DNA of 64,000 nucleotides, taken from NCBI RefSeq assembly GCF_011751745.2, contig NZ_CP061170.1, positions 868,001 to 932,000 of the forward strand. Reading direction: 5' to 3'. The notes beneath the pieces were generated by a model. It worked only from the letters and a program-made list of their open reading frames with translations. It had not been told where the DNA came from and ran no database searches. This document shows positions 28,578-37,274 of the stretch, piece after piece. Each line of letters begins with the position of its first letter. Within the stretch, counting starts at the first letter, position 1. Position numbers and translations under genes: made by a program. The DNA comes from Paramicrobacterium fandaimingii. GTDB taxonomy: Bacteria; Actinomycetota; Actinomycetes; Actinomycetales; Microbacteriaceae.

Positions 28578-29582
28578 ATGATCCCACGTGTCATCGCACA
28601 CCGCGGCGCCCCCGGCTACCGCCCCGAACACTCGGCCGCGAGCTACCGGCTCGCCCTCGAGCTCGGGGCAGACGCCGTTGAGCCCGACGTCGTTGCAACG
28701 CAAGACGGCGTGCTCGTTGTGCGCCACGAGAACGAGATCGGCGCGACGACCGATGTGGCGCAGCATCCGGAATTCGCCGACCGGCGCACGACGAAGACTA
28801 TTGACGGCTCGGAGATCACCGGCTGGTTCACCGAAGATTTCGACTGGAGCGAGCTGGAGACGCTGCGGGTGCGCGAGCGGATCGCCGAGCTGCGACCGGG
28901 CAGCGCCGAGTACGACGGGACAGAGCGGATGCTGCGTCTCGCAGACCTGCTCGAGCTGCTGCGCGAGCACAACGACGCGTCTGTGTGTCGCGTCGGCATC
29001 GTCGTCGAGATCAAGCACGCCACGTACTTCGAATCGATCGGTCTGCCGCTTGACGACCTTCTGGAGGGCGAGCTTCGGGGCACGGAGTGGGCGGCGAAGA
29101 CGGGTCTCGTGATCGAGTGCTTCGAGATCAGCGTGCTCGAACGGCTGAAGGGGCGCGGCATCGATGCGCGCTTCGTCTACCTCATCGAAAAGTCGGGCGC
29201 CCCAGCCGACCGGGTGGCGCGCGATGGCACAGCGGCCGCGACGTACGCGGACGACCTCACCGATGCCGGGCTCGAGGAGCTGGCGGCGGTTGTCGACGGC
29301 ATCAGCGTCGACAAGGGATACCTGCTGCCGTGGACGCCCCTCGGACGCAGCGTCGGCGACCTCGTGGCGCGCGCGCATCGGCGCGAGCTCACGGTGTACA
29401 CCTGGACGCTGCGCCCCGAGAACGCGTTTCTCGACAAGCGGCACCGGTTCGGCGACGAGCCCTGCGCGTTCGGCGACTGGCAGCGCGAGTTCGGCGAGAT
29501 TCTCTCCACAGGCGTCGACGGTGTGTTCGCCGATCACACCGACCTCGCCGTGCAGGCGCGGGCTGTCAGCCGCACAGCCTAG
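28578..29582 (+). CDS. Glycerophosphodiester phosphodiesterase
   Basis: A 334-residue GDPD-domain enzyme. It starts MIPRVIAHRGAPGYRPEHSAASYRLALELGADAVEPDVV with the catalytic HRG and the metal-binding E-x-D pattern, and the second catalytic His is in VVRHENEIGATTDV. The C-terminus has VYTWTLRPEN. No signal peptide, so it is cytoplasmic and releases sn-glycerol 3-phosphate from phospholipid head groups. A TAGCCT box 6 bases before the ATG indicates leaderless transcription. Confidence 0.93.
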   Translation: MIPRVIAHRGAPGYRPEHSAASYRLALELGADAVEPDVVATQDGVLVVRHENEIGATTDVAQHPEFADRRTTKTIDGSEITGWFTEDFDWSELETLRVRERIAELRPGSAEYDGTERMLRLADLLELLREHNDASVCRVGIVVEIKHATYFESIGLPLDDLLEGELRGTEWAAKTGLVIECFEISVLERLKGRGIDARFVYLIEKSGAPADRVARDGTAAATYADDLTDAGLEELAAVVDGISVDKGYLLPWTPLGRSVGDLVARAHRRELTVYTWTLRPENAFLDKRHRFGDEPCAFGDWQREFGEILSTGVDGVFADHTDLAVQARAVSRTA

Positions 29583-29594
29583 AATTGACGGAAC

Positions 29595-31994
29595 ATGACG
29601 AGTTCCACGACTTCTGACGCACACGGCAGCAATCCGGGCGCGGGCGACTCCACGACCCCGGTGATCGTCGACTGGCCGACCGCAGCCATTCCGAGTGGCG
29701 GTGCGAGCGCATCCGATCATCTTCTCGATGGTCTCAATCCCCAGCAGCGCGAAGCCGTTGAGTACCGAGGCAAGGCGCTGCTCATCGTCGCGGGGGCGGG
29801 GTCGGGCAAGACCCGCGTGCTGACGCACCGCATCGCGAGCCTCATCGAAAATCGCGAGGCGTGGCCAAGCCAGATTCTTGCCATCACGTTCACAAACAAG
29901 GCAGCGGCCGAGATGCGTGAGCGCGTCGAAGATCTGCTCGGCGGTCGCACAGAGGGCATGTGGATCTCGACATTCCACTCGGCGTGCGTGCGCATTCTGC
30001 GGCGCGAGGCCGAAAACGTCGGCTTCAGCAAGAACTTCACAATCTACGACTCGTCAGACTCGCGCGTGCTGCTCAAGCGCATCATCAAGCGCCACGACGC
30101 CGACATGTTCGGGTTCACCCCGGCAAATGCCTCGGCAAAGATCTCCAAGCTCAAGAATGAGCTGGCGGATGCCGATGCCTACGCGCGCAATGCGAATATG
30201 TCTGACCCCAACGAAGTCGCCTTCGTCGAGATCTTCCGCGACTATCAGCGCGAGCTTCAGCGGGCGAGCGCGTTCGACTTCGATGACCTCATCGCGCAGA
30301 CCGTGTACCTGTTTCGCGCGTTTCCGCAGGTGGCGTCGCTGTACCGCAAAAAGTTTCGGCACGTTCTCGTCGACGAGTACCAAGACACGAACCATGCGCA
30401 GTACTCACTTATTCGCGAGTTCACGCGCGAGCCAGAGGGCGACGGCTTTCTGCCGGGAACGCTCGAGGGGGCGTCGCTCACCGTTGTGGGCGACTCCGAC
30501 CAGTCGATCTATGCGTTCCGCGGGGCCGACATTCGCAACATCGTCGAGTTCGAGCGCGACTTCACCGGGGCAAAGGTGATTCTGCTCGAGCAGAACTACC
30601 GGTCGACGCAGAACATCCTCTCGGCGGCGAACTCGGTGATCTCGAACAACTTCGATCGCAAAGACAAAAAGCTCTGGACAGACATCGGCGACGGCGACAA
30701 GATCATCGGCTTCACCGGGTACTCCGGGCACGATGAGGCGCAGTTCGTCGCCGATGAGATCGAGCGGCTTCACTCGGATGGCGTCGCGTACGGCGATGTC
30801 GCCGTCTTCTACCGCACAAATGCGCAGACGCGCGCACTGGAAGAGATCTTCGTGCGCTCGGCGCTTCCCTACAAAATCATGGGCGGCACCAAGTTCTATG
30901 AGCGCGCCGAGATCAAAGACGCGTTCGCCTATCTCACCGCCGTGATGAACCCCGCAGACGAGCTCGCCGTTCGCCGCATCATCAACACACCGAAGCGCGG
31001 CCTCGGCCCGGCGACAATCACGCAGCTCGCCAGCTTTGCCGAGAACGCCGAGACGTCACTGCGCGAGGCTCTGCGCGAAGCATCCACTCTGGGTTTCGGG
31101 CCGAAGGTGACGCGCGCCATCAGCGACCTGTCTGCCGTGCTCGACGAGGCTGCGGCGCTCGCCGAGAAGGGCAAGGTGAGCGAGGTGCTCACGACGCTCA
31201 TGCAGAAGAGCGGCCTGATCGACTCGCTGCGCATGAGCCGCGACCCGCAAGACGAAGCGCGCGCAGAGAACATCGACGAGCTCGTTGCCGTCACGAAAGA
31301 ATTCGAGCGCAACAACCCAGACGGAACGCTTCTCGACTTTCTCACAGAGGTGTCGCTCGTCGCCGCTGCCGACGACCTCGACGACGCGAGTGGAACCGTC
31401 TCGCTCATGACGCTGCACACGGCGAAGGGCCTCGAATACGACAGCGTGTTTCTCACGGGAATCGAAGAAGATCTGCTGCCGCATCGCATGTCGGCAAATG
31501 AGCCGGGCGGTCCCTCCGAGGAGCGTCGGCTGTTCTACGTTGGCATCACGCGTGCCCGCAAGAGGCTGTTTCTCTCGCTCGCCATGACCCGTGCTCAGTA
31601 CGGCGAGACCGCCGTGGCGATGCCGAGCCGGTATCTGCAGGAGATTCCGGCTGAACTCATCGAGTGGCGGCAATCGCCCGGCTCCGTCAATTCGCGCGGC
31701 GGCACCCAGTCGCGGGCGCTCAATGCCAACCGCTGGTCGCAGAGACGGGGAACGGATGCGCAGGCTCTGCCACGCGCAGAGAAGAAGGAGTGGCCCAACA
31801 AGGTAACGAACACGGTGCGCGACAACGGTGATCTCGAGCTCGCGGCGGGCGACCGCATCCGTCACTCTGATTTCGGTGAGGGGCGTGTTCAGAACGTGAC
31901 GGGTGAGGGAACGAAGCGCGTGGCGCACGTGCAATTCGACAACGCGGGCGCAAAGAAGCTCCTGATCAAGATCGCTCCTATCGAGAAGCTCTAA
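29595..31994 (+). CDS. pcrA: ATP-dependent DNA helicase PcrA/UvrD
   Basis: A 799-residue superfamily 1 helicase. Walker A AGAGSGKTR is at residues 66-74. Other motifs include TFTNKAAAEMRERV, LVDEYQDTNHAQY (Walker B), GDSDQSIYAFRGAD, QNYRST, MTLHTAKGLEYDSVF and EERRLFYVGITRARKRL. The C-terminal basic/Tudor-like end GDRIRHSDFGEGRVQNVTGEG contacts RNA polymerase in PcrA. It acts in repair and removal of replication obstacles. A TAGAAT box lies 9 bases before the ATG. Confidence 0.96.
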   Translation: MTSSTTSDAHGSNPGAGDSTTPVIVDWPTAAIPSGGASASDHLLDGLNPQQREAVEYRGKALLIVAGAGSGKTRVLTHRIASLIENREAWPSQILAITFTNKAAAEMRERVEDLLGGRTEGMWISTFHSACVRILRREAENVGFSKNFTIYDSSDSRVLLKRIIKRHDADMFGFTPANASAKISKLKNELADADAYARNANMSDPNEVAFVEIFRDYQRELQRASAFDFDDLIAQTVYLFRAFPQVASLYRKKFRHVLVDEYQDTNHAQYSLIREFTREPEGDGFLPGTLEGASLTVVGDSDQSIYAFRGADIRNIVEFERDFTGAKVILLEQNYRSTQNILSAANSVISNNFDRKDKKLWTDIGDGDKIIGFTGYSGHDEAQFVADEIERLHSDGVAYGDVAVFYRTNAQTRALEEIFVRSALPYKIMGGTKFYERAEIKDAFAYLTAVMNPADELAVRRIINTPKRGLGPATITQLASFAENAETSLREALREASTLGFGPKVTRAISDLSAVLDEAAALAEKGKVSEVLTTLMQKSGLIDSLRMSRDPQDEARAENIDELVAVTKEFERNNPDGTLLDFLTEVSLVAAADDLDDASGTVSLMTLHTAKGLEYDSVFLTGIEEDLLPHRMSANEPGGPSEERRLFYVGITRARKRLFLSLAMTRAQYGETAVAMPSRYLQEIPAELIEWRQSPGSVNSRGGTQSRALNANRWSQRRGTDAQALPRAEKKEWPNKVTNTVRDNGDLELAAGDRIRHSDFGEGRVQNVTGEGTKRVAHVQFDNAGAKKLLIKIAPIEKL

Positions 31995-31995
31995 C

Positions 31996-33054
31996 ATGCC
32001 GAAGCGGCTGGTGTATTCGCTGCACGCGCTCGACGTCGAGGTGGCCACGCGGGCGGGAATCTCTGTCGCCGTTCCGTTGATCACGCTTGCGCTGTTTGGC
32101 CGACTCGACCTGGCGCTCTATGCGTCGTTCGGGGCGTTCACGTCGTTGTACGGCCGCAGCGAGGTGTACCGAACGCGACTGCGCACGGCGGGCTCGGCTG
32201 GAGCGATGCTCGTTGCGTTGATCGCGTGTGGCGTGCTCATCTCGACGACGGGGCCGAACACGGGCCTTCTCGTCGGTGGGCTCGTCGTTGTGCTCGCTGC
32301 CGGCGTGCTGCTGTGCCGCACGCTGTCGCTGCATCCGCCGACGCCGGTGTTCTTCACGTTCGCGTTTCTCGTGTGCGCGCTGATTCCGGTGCGCGAGGGC
32401 GAGGCCGGCCTCTCCGTGCTGATCGCCGTCGCCTCGGCGAGCTTTGCGCTCGTGGTGACCATGTCGGGGTGGCTGCTGCGGCTCGGGCGTGATGTGGATC
32501 GTGTCACGGCGAGTTTCAAGCTTCTGAAGCCGCTGCCTCGGCGAGCAGTGCTGCGCCCGCAAGCATGGCGCGACCCGGCTGTGTGGCTCAACATCGGGCA
32601 GCTCGCCGTCGGTGCCATCATTGCCGGGGGAGTAGCCGAGCTCCTGGAGCTAGGGCACTCGTACTGGGCGGTTGTGAGCCTCGTTGCTGTCGTGCCGCCG
32701 GTGCGAGCTGCGCACTCCATTTCGCGCACGCTGCACCGCACGTTCGGCACGATTGCGGGCGTGGTCGTGACGGCGCTGGTGCTGTGGGGGCATCCGCCGG
32801 TCTGGCTGTTGATCGTCATCGTTGTCGTGTGCCAGTTCGGTGCGGAGATCTTCGTCGGCCGTCATTACGGCACGGCACTGGTCTTCATCACGCCGCTCGC
32901 ACTTCTGATGGTGCACCTGTCGAGTCCGGCGACCTCTGTTTCCGACATTCTCATCGACCGTGCTGTCGAGACGGCTCTGGGGGCGATGGTCGGAATGTCG
33001 ATGGTGCTGCTGGCGCGGCTTGTTCGCGTCGGCCCTGAGCCAGCGACGCCATAG
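31996..33054 (+). CDS. FUSC-family membrane protein
   Basis: A 352-residue membrane protein made of two hydrophobic blocks of about five helices, separated by a short basic linker with VTASFKLLKPLPRR. The N-terminus RAGISVAVPLITLALFGRLDLALYASFGAFTSLYG and the second block YWAVVSLVAVVPPVRAAHSISRTLHRTFGTIAGVVV match the aromatic-acid-exporter/FUSC type. Substrate unknown. It follows pcrA by one base and is probably co-transcribed. It is the last core gene before the accessory region. Confidence 0.82.
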   Translation: MPKRLVYSLHALDVEVATRAGISVAVPLITLALFGRLDLALYASFGAFTSLYGRSEVYRTRLRTAGSAGAMLVALIACGVLISTTGPNTGLLVGGLVVVLAAGVLLCRTLSLHPPTPVFFTFAFLVCALIPVREGEAGLSVLIAVASASFALVVTMSGWLLRLGRDVDRVTASFKLLKPLPRRAVLRPQAWRDPAVWLNIGQLAVGAIIAGGVAELLELGHSYWAVVSLVAVVPPVRAAHSISRTLHRTFGTIAGVVVTALVLWGHPPVWLLIVIVVVCQFGAEIFVGRHYGTALVFITPLALLMVHLSSPATSVSDILIDRAVETALGAMVGMSMVLLARLVRVGPEPATP

Positions 33055-33080
33055 TCGGCTACCGTGCGCCAAACTGTCTC

Positions 33081-33120
33081 GACGACCGACGACCGACGAC
33101 CGACGACCGACGACCGACGA
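33081..33120. repeat. Heptanucleotide tandem repeat
   Basis: GACGACC repeated five times plus five bases, directly after AACTGTCTC and only 26 bases past the FUSC stop. It marks the start of the accessory region. Confidence 0.9.
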
Positions 33121-33306
33121 TGCGACAGAGGCAATTGTCAAACCCGGATCGCGTGCCGAGAGACCGCGACCACGAAGATCGAGGGAAAGCGCACGATAGC
33201 CGCGCGGCTACTCATCGGGTGTGGGAGGTGCCGATAGTGTCAACGTTCGATGTTGTCCGAAGTCCTCAACACTTGTGTGCGCACCTCGATCCCTAGGGCA
33301 CTGACG

Positions 33307-33351
33307 GTGTCTCATATCGCATGGGTTATGCGACAGGTGAGGTTACGAGAC
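33307..33351 (+). repeat. GTCTC palindromic element 1
   Basis: Reads GTGTCTCATA, a CATGGGTTA-containing loop, then GCGACA and the tail GAGGTTACGAGAC. Same orientation as all others of the family. CCCTAGGG 13 bases upstream may be a decayed left half as seen at 38985. Confidence 0.85.
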
Positions 33352-33482
33352 GCCCGGGCCACTCGCAGATGCTTCCTCGAGAAGTAGGCACTGCCCTCAG
33401 AACCGCCCAAGACTAGGTGAATTTCAGAGGTGGAGCAGGGCACGGGAGAGGTGCGATTCCTGCCCCGTGACGGCTGTTTCTT

Positions 33483-33755
33483 TTAGTCCTCGTACACGTC
33501 TCTTCTGGCTCCGGCTTCAACGGCGAAGATCACAAGCCGGTCAGCCTGAACATCGGCAATCACTCGGTAGCCACCAACGATCCTGTACGACCACAGCCCC
33601 CTGAGAGTGCCGCGCATCGGCTTCGCCGTCGCGGTCGGATCATCCAGCCCGGCAGCCTCTTCGAGCTTCGAGATCAAGCGCCGCACAATTTCACGATCGA
33701 GATCTTTCTTGAACGCTTTTACGACGCGTGGTGCGTACTCAATCGTCCAGGCCAA
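33483..33755 (-). CDS. RelE/ParE-family toxin
   Basis: 90 residues beginning MAWTIEYAPRVVKAFKKDLDREIVRRLISKLEEAAGLDDP, with the RelE-type core MRGTLRGLWSYRIVGGYRVIADVQADRLVIFAVEAGARRDVY. RelE toxins cleave mRNA in the ribosome, ParE toxins target gyrase; the sequence alone favours RelE. It overlaps the antitoxin gene by 17 bases. Confidence 0.88.
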   Translation of the reverse strand: MAWTIEYAPRVVKAFKKDLDREIVRRLISKLEEAAGLDDPTATAKPMRGTLRGLWSYRIVGGYRVIADVQADRLVIFAVEAGARRDVYED

Positions 33756-33966
33756 GCTCAGCCTTCAGCTCATCATTGGAGACGGTTTCGAGCTGACCCG
33801 CGCGGTGAGCCTCGACGTCGCTCAAGATCGAGTACTCCCACTCAACCCGGTCAATCTCCCGCTCGATCATCTGGTTGATGTAGAAGCTCTGCGGCCTACC
33901 CGTCTGCACAGCCAGTCGCTTGATCCGCGCCTCAATATCGTCCTTAAGGCGAACCGTTGTCGGCAT
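33739..33966 (-). CDS. Ribbon-helix-helix antitoxin (RelB-like)
   Basis: 75 residues starting MPTTVRLKDDIEARIKRLAVQTGRPQSFYINQMIEREID, a CopG/RelB-type ribbon-helix-helix domain. The acidic C-terminal tail LETVSNDELKAELGLDD would mask the toxin. The second of two adjacent ATGs is chosen because GGAGG lies 5 bases before it. A TA-rich TACTTGTATTTGATG stretch upstream is the likely promoter and operator. Confidence 0.88.
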   Translation of the reverse strand: MPTTVRLKDDIEARIKRLAVQTGRPQSFYINQMIEREIDRVEWEYSILSDVEAHRAGQLETVSNDELKAELGLDD

Positions 33967-34061
33967 CATAACCTCCGCATGAATACTTGTATTTGATGTA
34001 TTCAAGTATCTCACACCTCAGCTGCACAGAGCACTCCGTTGCGAAACCGCTGGACAAGTGA

Positions 34062-34105
34062 TGTCTCACATTCCATGCGTTAGGAGACGCCGAGGTTGCG
34101 AGACA
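34062..34105 (+). repeat. GTCTC palindromic element 2
   Basis: TGTCTCACATT, loop CCATGCGTTA, GGAGACGCC, then GAGGTTGCGAGACA. The outer tail differs from consensus by one base. Confidence 0.9.
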
Positions 34106-34208
34106 CTTCTTCGGGAATGCGGTCTGATTCCAGCGCTCAACGCCGATGTTCGGCGCCCGCAAGCGGAACCCTTACCGGGCACCGTGGACTACGCATGCCG
34201 CGCCATTA

Positions 34209-35096
34209 TTACTGGGCGTTCACGGTGACTTCACGTTCACCGAGGCGACCCTTTGTCAGCATAGCAACCACTGCAGCGGCCAGGATGATGCCAAGTCCCC
34301 ACCAATTCGTAGTTTCGACGAGCGATCCGGGGAACGCGACTACCAAAACGCCGAGAGATCCATTGACCGATGAATGGGCCAGGACCGCAGCAAGGGTGCT
34401 ACCGCTGCCGTTGCGCACCCACGCCATGATCACTGAAAGCCCCATGACAACGACCACGTACAGCAGAACCTGCGCAATAGTGCTGCGGGGTGTATCCCAC
34501 GTTTGAGTCAGGAACAGGGGCGCATGCCATGCGGCCCAGACGATACCGATCAGCAGTGCTGCCACCAGCGGTGAAGTTTTCTTTTGAAGCTTAGGCTGGG
34601 CGAACCCGCGCCACCCGATTTCCTCCAAGCCGCCGCCGAGGAAGACGATGCCGAGGAGTTGCACAGGGTAGATCATCAGGACTTCGGTCAGTCCATCGGT
34701 CGTGAAGGAACCTAGCGTGCCGGGCAGGAGTATTACCCCGACTAACAGAATTGCGGGGACACCTAACAGGGCCGCACTCCACCAGAGCGGACCAAGTCGA
34801 AGACTAGTTACGTGTCCCCAGAAGCGACGGACTCCGGCATGGCCATCGGTGGCTCGGATGACGATGAGGGCGGCAGCGGCCGGGCCGAAGATGCCAAGTG
34901 GGTTCACCAGTGCTATCACCTGAAGGGAGCCAGGTATCGGGAGCAATCCGAGACCATCCTGCCCGAGCCACCACGGACTCCACGCGATCCATGAAATTGC
35001 GAGCGCGAGGATGAAGAAACTTGCAACGGGATACCGGGCGATCAGGCCGGACTTGTTCGCGGTCTCACGGTCTCCATTCGTTGGGGAAGATTCCAT
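34209..35096 (-). CDS. CPBP-family intramembrane metalloprotease
   Basis: A 295-residue protein with about eight transmembrane helices. GGGLEEIGWRGFAQP carries the paired Glu and Arg of the CPBP (Abi/CAAX) active site, and WAAWHAPLFL carries a catalytic His. Bacterial members have been linked to bacteriocin self-immunity. The ATG at 35096 is preferred because a TAGCAT box lies 7 bases before it; earlier in-frame starts are upstream of that promoter. Lies between repeat elements 2 and 3. Confidence 0.87.
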   Translation of the reverse strand: MESSPTNGDRETANKSGLIARYPVASFFILALAISWIAWSPWWLGQDGLGLLPIPGSLQVIALVNPLGIFGPAAAALIVIRATDGHAGVRRFWGHVTSLRLGPLWWSAALLGVPAILLVGVILLPGTLGSFTTDGLTEVLMIYPVQLLGIVFLGGGLEEIGWRGFAQPKLQKKTSPLVAALLIGIVWAAWHAPLFLTQTWDTPRSTIAQVLLYVVVVMGLSVIMAWVRNGSGSTLAAVLAHSSVNGSLGVLVVAFPGSLVETTNWWGLGIILAAAVVAMLTKGRLGEREVTVNAQ

Positions 35097-35182
35097 GTGC
35101 TGAATGCTATCCCAGTAAAAATCCCCGACCGTTGCCATGACGTCACTCAATGCGCTGGGTTTTGATGCGTAAGGATGGGCGT

Positions 35183-35624
35183 ATGACGATTAGTCCACCC
35201 TCTGTGGTTACTTTGCCCGCATCCAGTTCCACGAATCTTCATTCGCCGCTTAACTTACGCCAGAGTTTGGTCCTCACTCTTTTCGGCTGTTGTGGCCACA
35301 GTGCTGACACTTGGGATAGCGGTGCTTGTCATTATTTTGGTACCCGGAGCTAGGGAAATCGGTCTTGTAGTGCTGGGGGTGACACTTCCCGTGCATGCGG
35401 CTCTGCTGCTGGTTGTGATCCATTGGGGCCTGCGTCGAGCAGGTACTGGATGGAGGGCGCTGGGGTTTACCCGACCAACGCTGCACATCCTCCACCTGTT
35501 GTGGCAGATTCCTGTCGTCTTCGTCGCGCTCATATTGCTGGCATTGGGTCTCAAGACGCTGGAGAACTTCCAGGCTTCCGGCAGGGTGCCGCGCCTGATG
35601 CCACGAACTGTCTCGAAACCATAG
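35183..35624 (+). pseudogene. Truncated, frameshifted CPBP-protease-like gene
   Basis: The ATG at 35183 follows AAGGATGGG and reads a hydrophilic N-terminus to LRQSLVLTLF. The hydrophobic continuation SAVVATVLTLGIAVLVIIL then lies in another frame (shift at the T4 run near 35281). It goes on through a helix and GTGWRALGFTRPTLHILHL, the usual N-terminal pattern of CPBP proteases. The coding stretch breaks off before any EExxxR motif, and its stop codon TAG (35622-35624) lies inside repeat element 3. A gene remnant cut by the repeat. Confidence 0.6.
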
Positions 35625-35728
35625 CGATGTGAGACGTCTCACCGCCGCCGCTTGAGCGTGAACATGATCCGAGTCGCAGAGGGGTGTCTCGGAACGCATG
35701 GGCTACGAGACACTCAGGTTTTGAGACA
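35609..35728 (+). repeat. GTCTC composite element 3 (type A plus type B)
   Basis: A 120-bp unit. Type A half: TGTCTCGAAACCATAGCGA ... GAGACGTCTCAC (35609-35642). A 42-base middle contains CGCCGCTTGAGCGTGAACA. Type B half: 35685-35728 with CATGGGCTACGAGACA and AGGTTTTGAGACA. It aligns end to end with the 120-bp unit at 38211-38330. Confidence 0.9.
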
Positions 35729-35836
35729 GCTTGACCTCTCTATAAAGCGGATCGATTGAGGGTTTCTACAACGAGGGCCAAGCGGATCGGAGCGAGTTGC
35801 GGGCGGCCGGCGGAAGAGGGCAGTTTATCGTGACCC

Positions 35837-36097
35837 TCAATAGTGATCGCGTGCTTGGAGGATCACAATGTGGTCGTCGGTGACGTAGTAGACGAGTCGG
35901 TTCGTTTCGTCGATGCGCCGCGACCAGGCGCCGCTGAGGATGTGCTTGAGTGGTTCCGGTTTTCCGATCCCGGTGAATGGGTCGCGGAGCACGTCTGCGA
36001 TGAGCGTGTTGATCCGTTTGAGTGTCTTGCGGTCTTGGGTTTGCCAATAGACGTAGTCTTCCCAACCGTTCTTGTCGAACGCGAGCGCGCGGCTCAT
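35837..36097 (-). CDS. yoeB: YoeB-family toxin
   Basis: 86 residues with the full Txe/YoeB pattern: WEDYVYWQTQDRKTLKRINTLIADVLRDPFTGIGKPEPLK, SGAWSRRIDETNRLVYYV, and the C-terminal ARDHY with catalytic His and Tyr. YoeB cleaves mRNA on the ribosome. The start overlaps the antitoxin stop as ATGA. Lies between repeat elements 3 and 4. Confidence 0.95.
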   Translation of the reverse strand: MSRALAFDKNGWEDYVYWQTQDRKTLKRINTLIADVLRDPFTGIGKPEPLKHILSGAWSRRIDETNRLVYYVTDDHIVILQARDHY

Positions 36098-36345
36098 GCT
36101 TCGAGAAGATCGTGCTGTTCAAACTCGCCGCGTCGAGCGCGCTCGATCGCGTCGAGTAGACGCTCAGCGTTTGCGGAGTTGCGCAGCAAGTAAGCGGTCT
36201 CGGTGATTGCGTCGTAGTCGTCTTTCGAGAGGATAACTGCGTTGCCGTGCTTGGAAACAACCTCGACCGCAGTGTGGTCATCGTTGACGCGCTGGATGAG
36301 TCCGAACAGGCTCTTGCGTGCTTCAGTTGCTGTGATTGCGGGCAT
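36094..36345 (-). CDS. yefM: YefM-family antitoxin
   Basis: 83 residues starting MPAITATEARKSLFGLIQRVNDDHTAVEVVSKHGNAVILSKDDYDAITETAYLL, the standard YefM fold. A basic/acidic tail follows. AAGGAG lies 5 bases before the ATG at 36345; longer in-frame starts are not supported. Partner and co-repressor of the YoeB toxin. Confidence 0.95.
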   Translation of the reverse strand: MPAITATEARKSLFGLIQRVNDDHTAVEVVSKHGNAVILSKDDYDAITETAYLLRNSANAERLLDAIERARRGEFEQHDLLEA

Positions 36346-36476
36346 GATGACTCCTTGGTGAGTGGTACAGAATAGTGTACCACTTGACCGTGGGAAGCTC
36401 TCCGCGGGCAGATTGACGGTTATCCGTGGCATGTTGATCCTCACCCAGCCCGGCTATCGATCATCGCGCTGCGGAA

Positions 36477-36518
36477 CGTCTCATATTTCATGGGTTACGA
36501 CACCGAGGTTACGAGACA
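36477..36518 (+). repeat. GTCTC palindromic element 4
   Basis: CGTCTCATATTTCATGGGTT, ACGACACC, then GAGGTTACGAGACA. The inner right arm is shortened by a few bases compared with the other copies. Confidence 0.85.
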
Positions 36519-36552
36519 CCATTCGTAAGCGTGTTTGTCGGCTGCTCGCGGG

Positions 36553-36572
36553 GTCTCATGCCGTGGGAGACA
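36553..36572 (+). repeat. Short GTCTC half-element
   Basis: GTCTCATGCCGTGGGAGACA: the inner hairpin only, without the GAGGTTACGAGAC tail. It directly abuts the stop of the recombinase fragment. Confidence 0.6.
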
Positions 36573-36641
36573 TCATTGCTCGTCCGCAAAGGCGAGCATG
36601 TTCTGCGTCGACCGACCGAGGCGGTCGAGAGTCGTGCGCAT
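36573..36641 (-). pseudogene. Serine recombinase fragment
   Basis: 22 codons reading MRTTLDRLGRSTQNMLAFAD. This matches the stretch TTLDRLGRSTENMLAFADEL of the recombinase pseudogene at 42092 except for one residue. The match stops about five bases before the half-element at 36572. A deletion remnant in opposite orientation to the other copy. Confidence 0.7.
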
Positions 36642-36710
36642 CACTTCCAAGCGAAGCCAGACGCAGCGCCAACGACGGCAAGAGGTCGGCCAATCCAACT
36701 CCAGGTGAAG

Positions 36711-36740
36711 TTGACCTACCATACATATGGTAGGTAGCTT
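36711..36740 (+). promoter_or_regulatory. tetR-smr promoter with palindromic operator
   Basis: TTGACC (36711-36716), 18 bases, TAGCTT (36735-36740), then 6 bases to the ATG. The spacer holds a perfect palindrome of 10-bp arms, ACCTACCATA-CA-TATGGTAGGT (36714-36735). A TetR dimer bound here would block RNA polymerase. Confidence 0.85.
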
Positions 36741-36746
36741 GGTGGC

Positions 36747-37274
36747 ATGTCCTCCTCCGCCGAGATCCTCGATCACGCCGTCGCAGTGCTTGGCCGCGGC
36801 GAGGCCCTCACATTCGACGCCGTTGCGCGCGAGGCGGGGTTGACGAAGCCGGGCGTCGTGCACCACTTCGCCACCAAGGAGATCCTGACGGCGTCCGTGG
36901 TGGGTCGCGTCATCGACCGTTGGGAGGCGGGCCTCACAGCACACGCACACGACGCGGACGGCGCGGTCGAGCGACTGCGCGCTTACGTCGACTATGCGCT
37001 CGCCGGCGACTTCGACCTCAGCGACTTCGCATTCATGGTCGACGTGCGCATCCGCGACCAGCTCTCGCAGCAGTGGACCGAACGACTGCATCCGTGGTTC
37101 GGTCTCGACATCACGGGAACCGCCACCCAGCGCGCAGCGCTCCGCGCCGCCCGCCTCATCGCCGACGGCGCATGGTTCAACGACTCCCTGGCCATCCCGA
37201 CCCTCCGCGACGACGAGCGAGACGCCGTCATCGCAATCGCACACCGCCTCGTCACCGAAGGAACAGCAGCATGA
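36747..37274 (+). CDS. TetR-family repressor
   Basis: A 175-residue regulator. The N-terminal helix-turn-helix (about residues 6-50) reads ILDHAVAVLGRGEALTFDAVAREAGLTKPGVVHHFATKEIL, and a C-terminal ligand domain follows. It sits in front of, and overlaps by ATGA, a pair of SMR efflux genes, so it most likely controls their response to a cationic drug. Start supported by the TAGCTT box 6 bases upstream (leaderless). Confidence 0.92.
   Translation: MSSSAEILDHAVAVLGRGEALTFDAVAREAGLTKPGVVHHFATKEILTASVVGRVIDRWEAGLTAHAHDADGAVERLRAYVDYALAGDFDLSDFAFMVDVRIRDQLSQQWTERLHPWFGLDITGTATQRAALRAARLIADGAWFNDSLAIPTLRDDERDAVIAIAHRLVTEGTAA

Larger units (their letters stand above)
33055..33482. other. Left border of the accessory region, no gene seen
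   Basis: 428 bases between the FUSC gene and the first toxin gene. It contains the heptamer tandem repeat (33081-33120) and the first GTCTC palindrome (33307-33351). I found no reading frame with protein-like composition. Confidence 0.6.
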
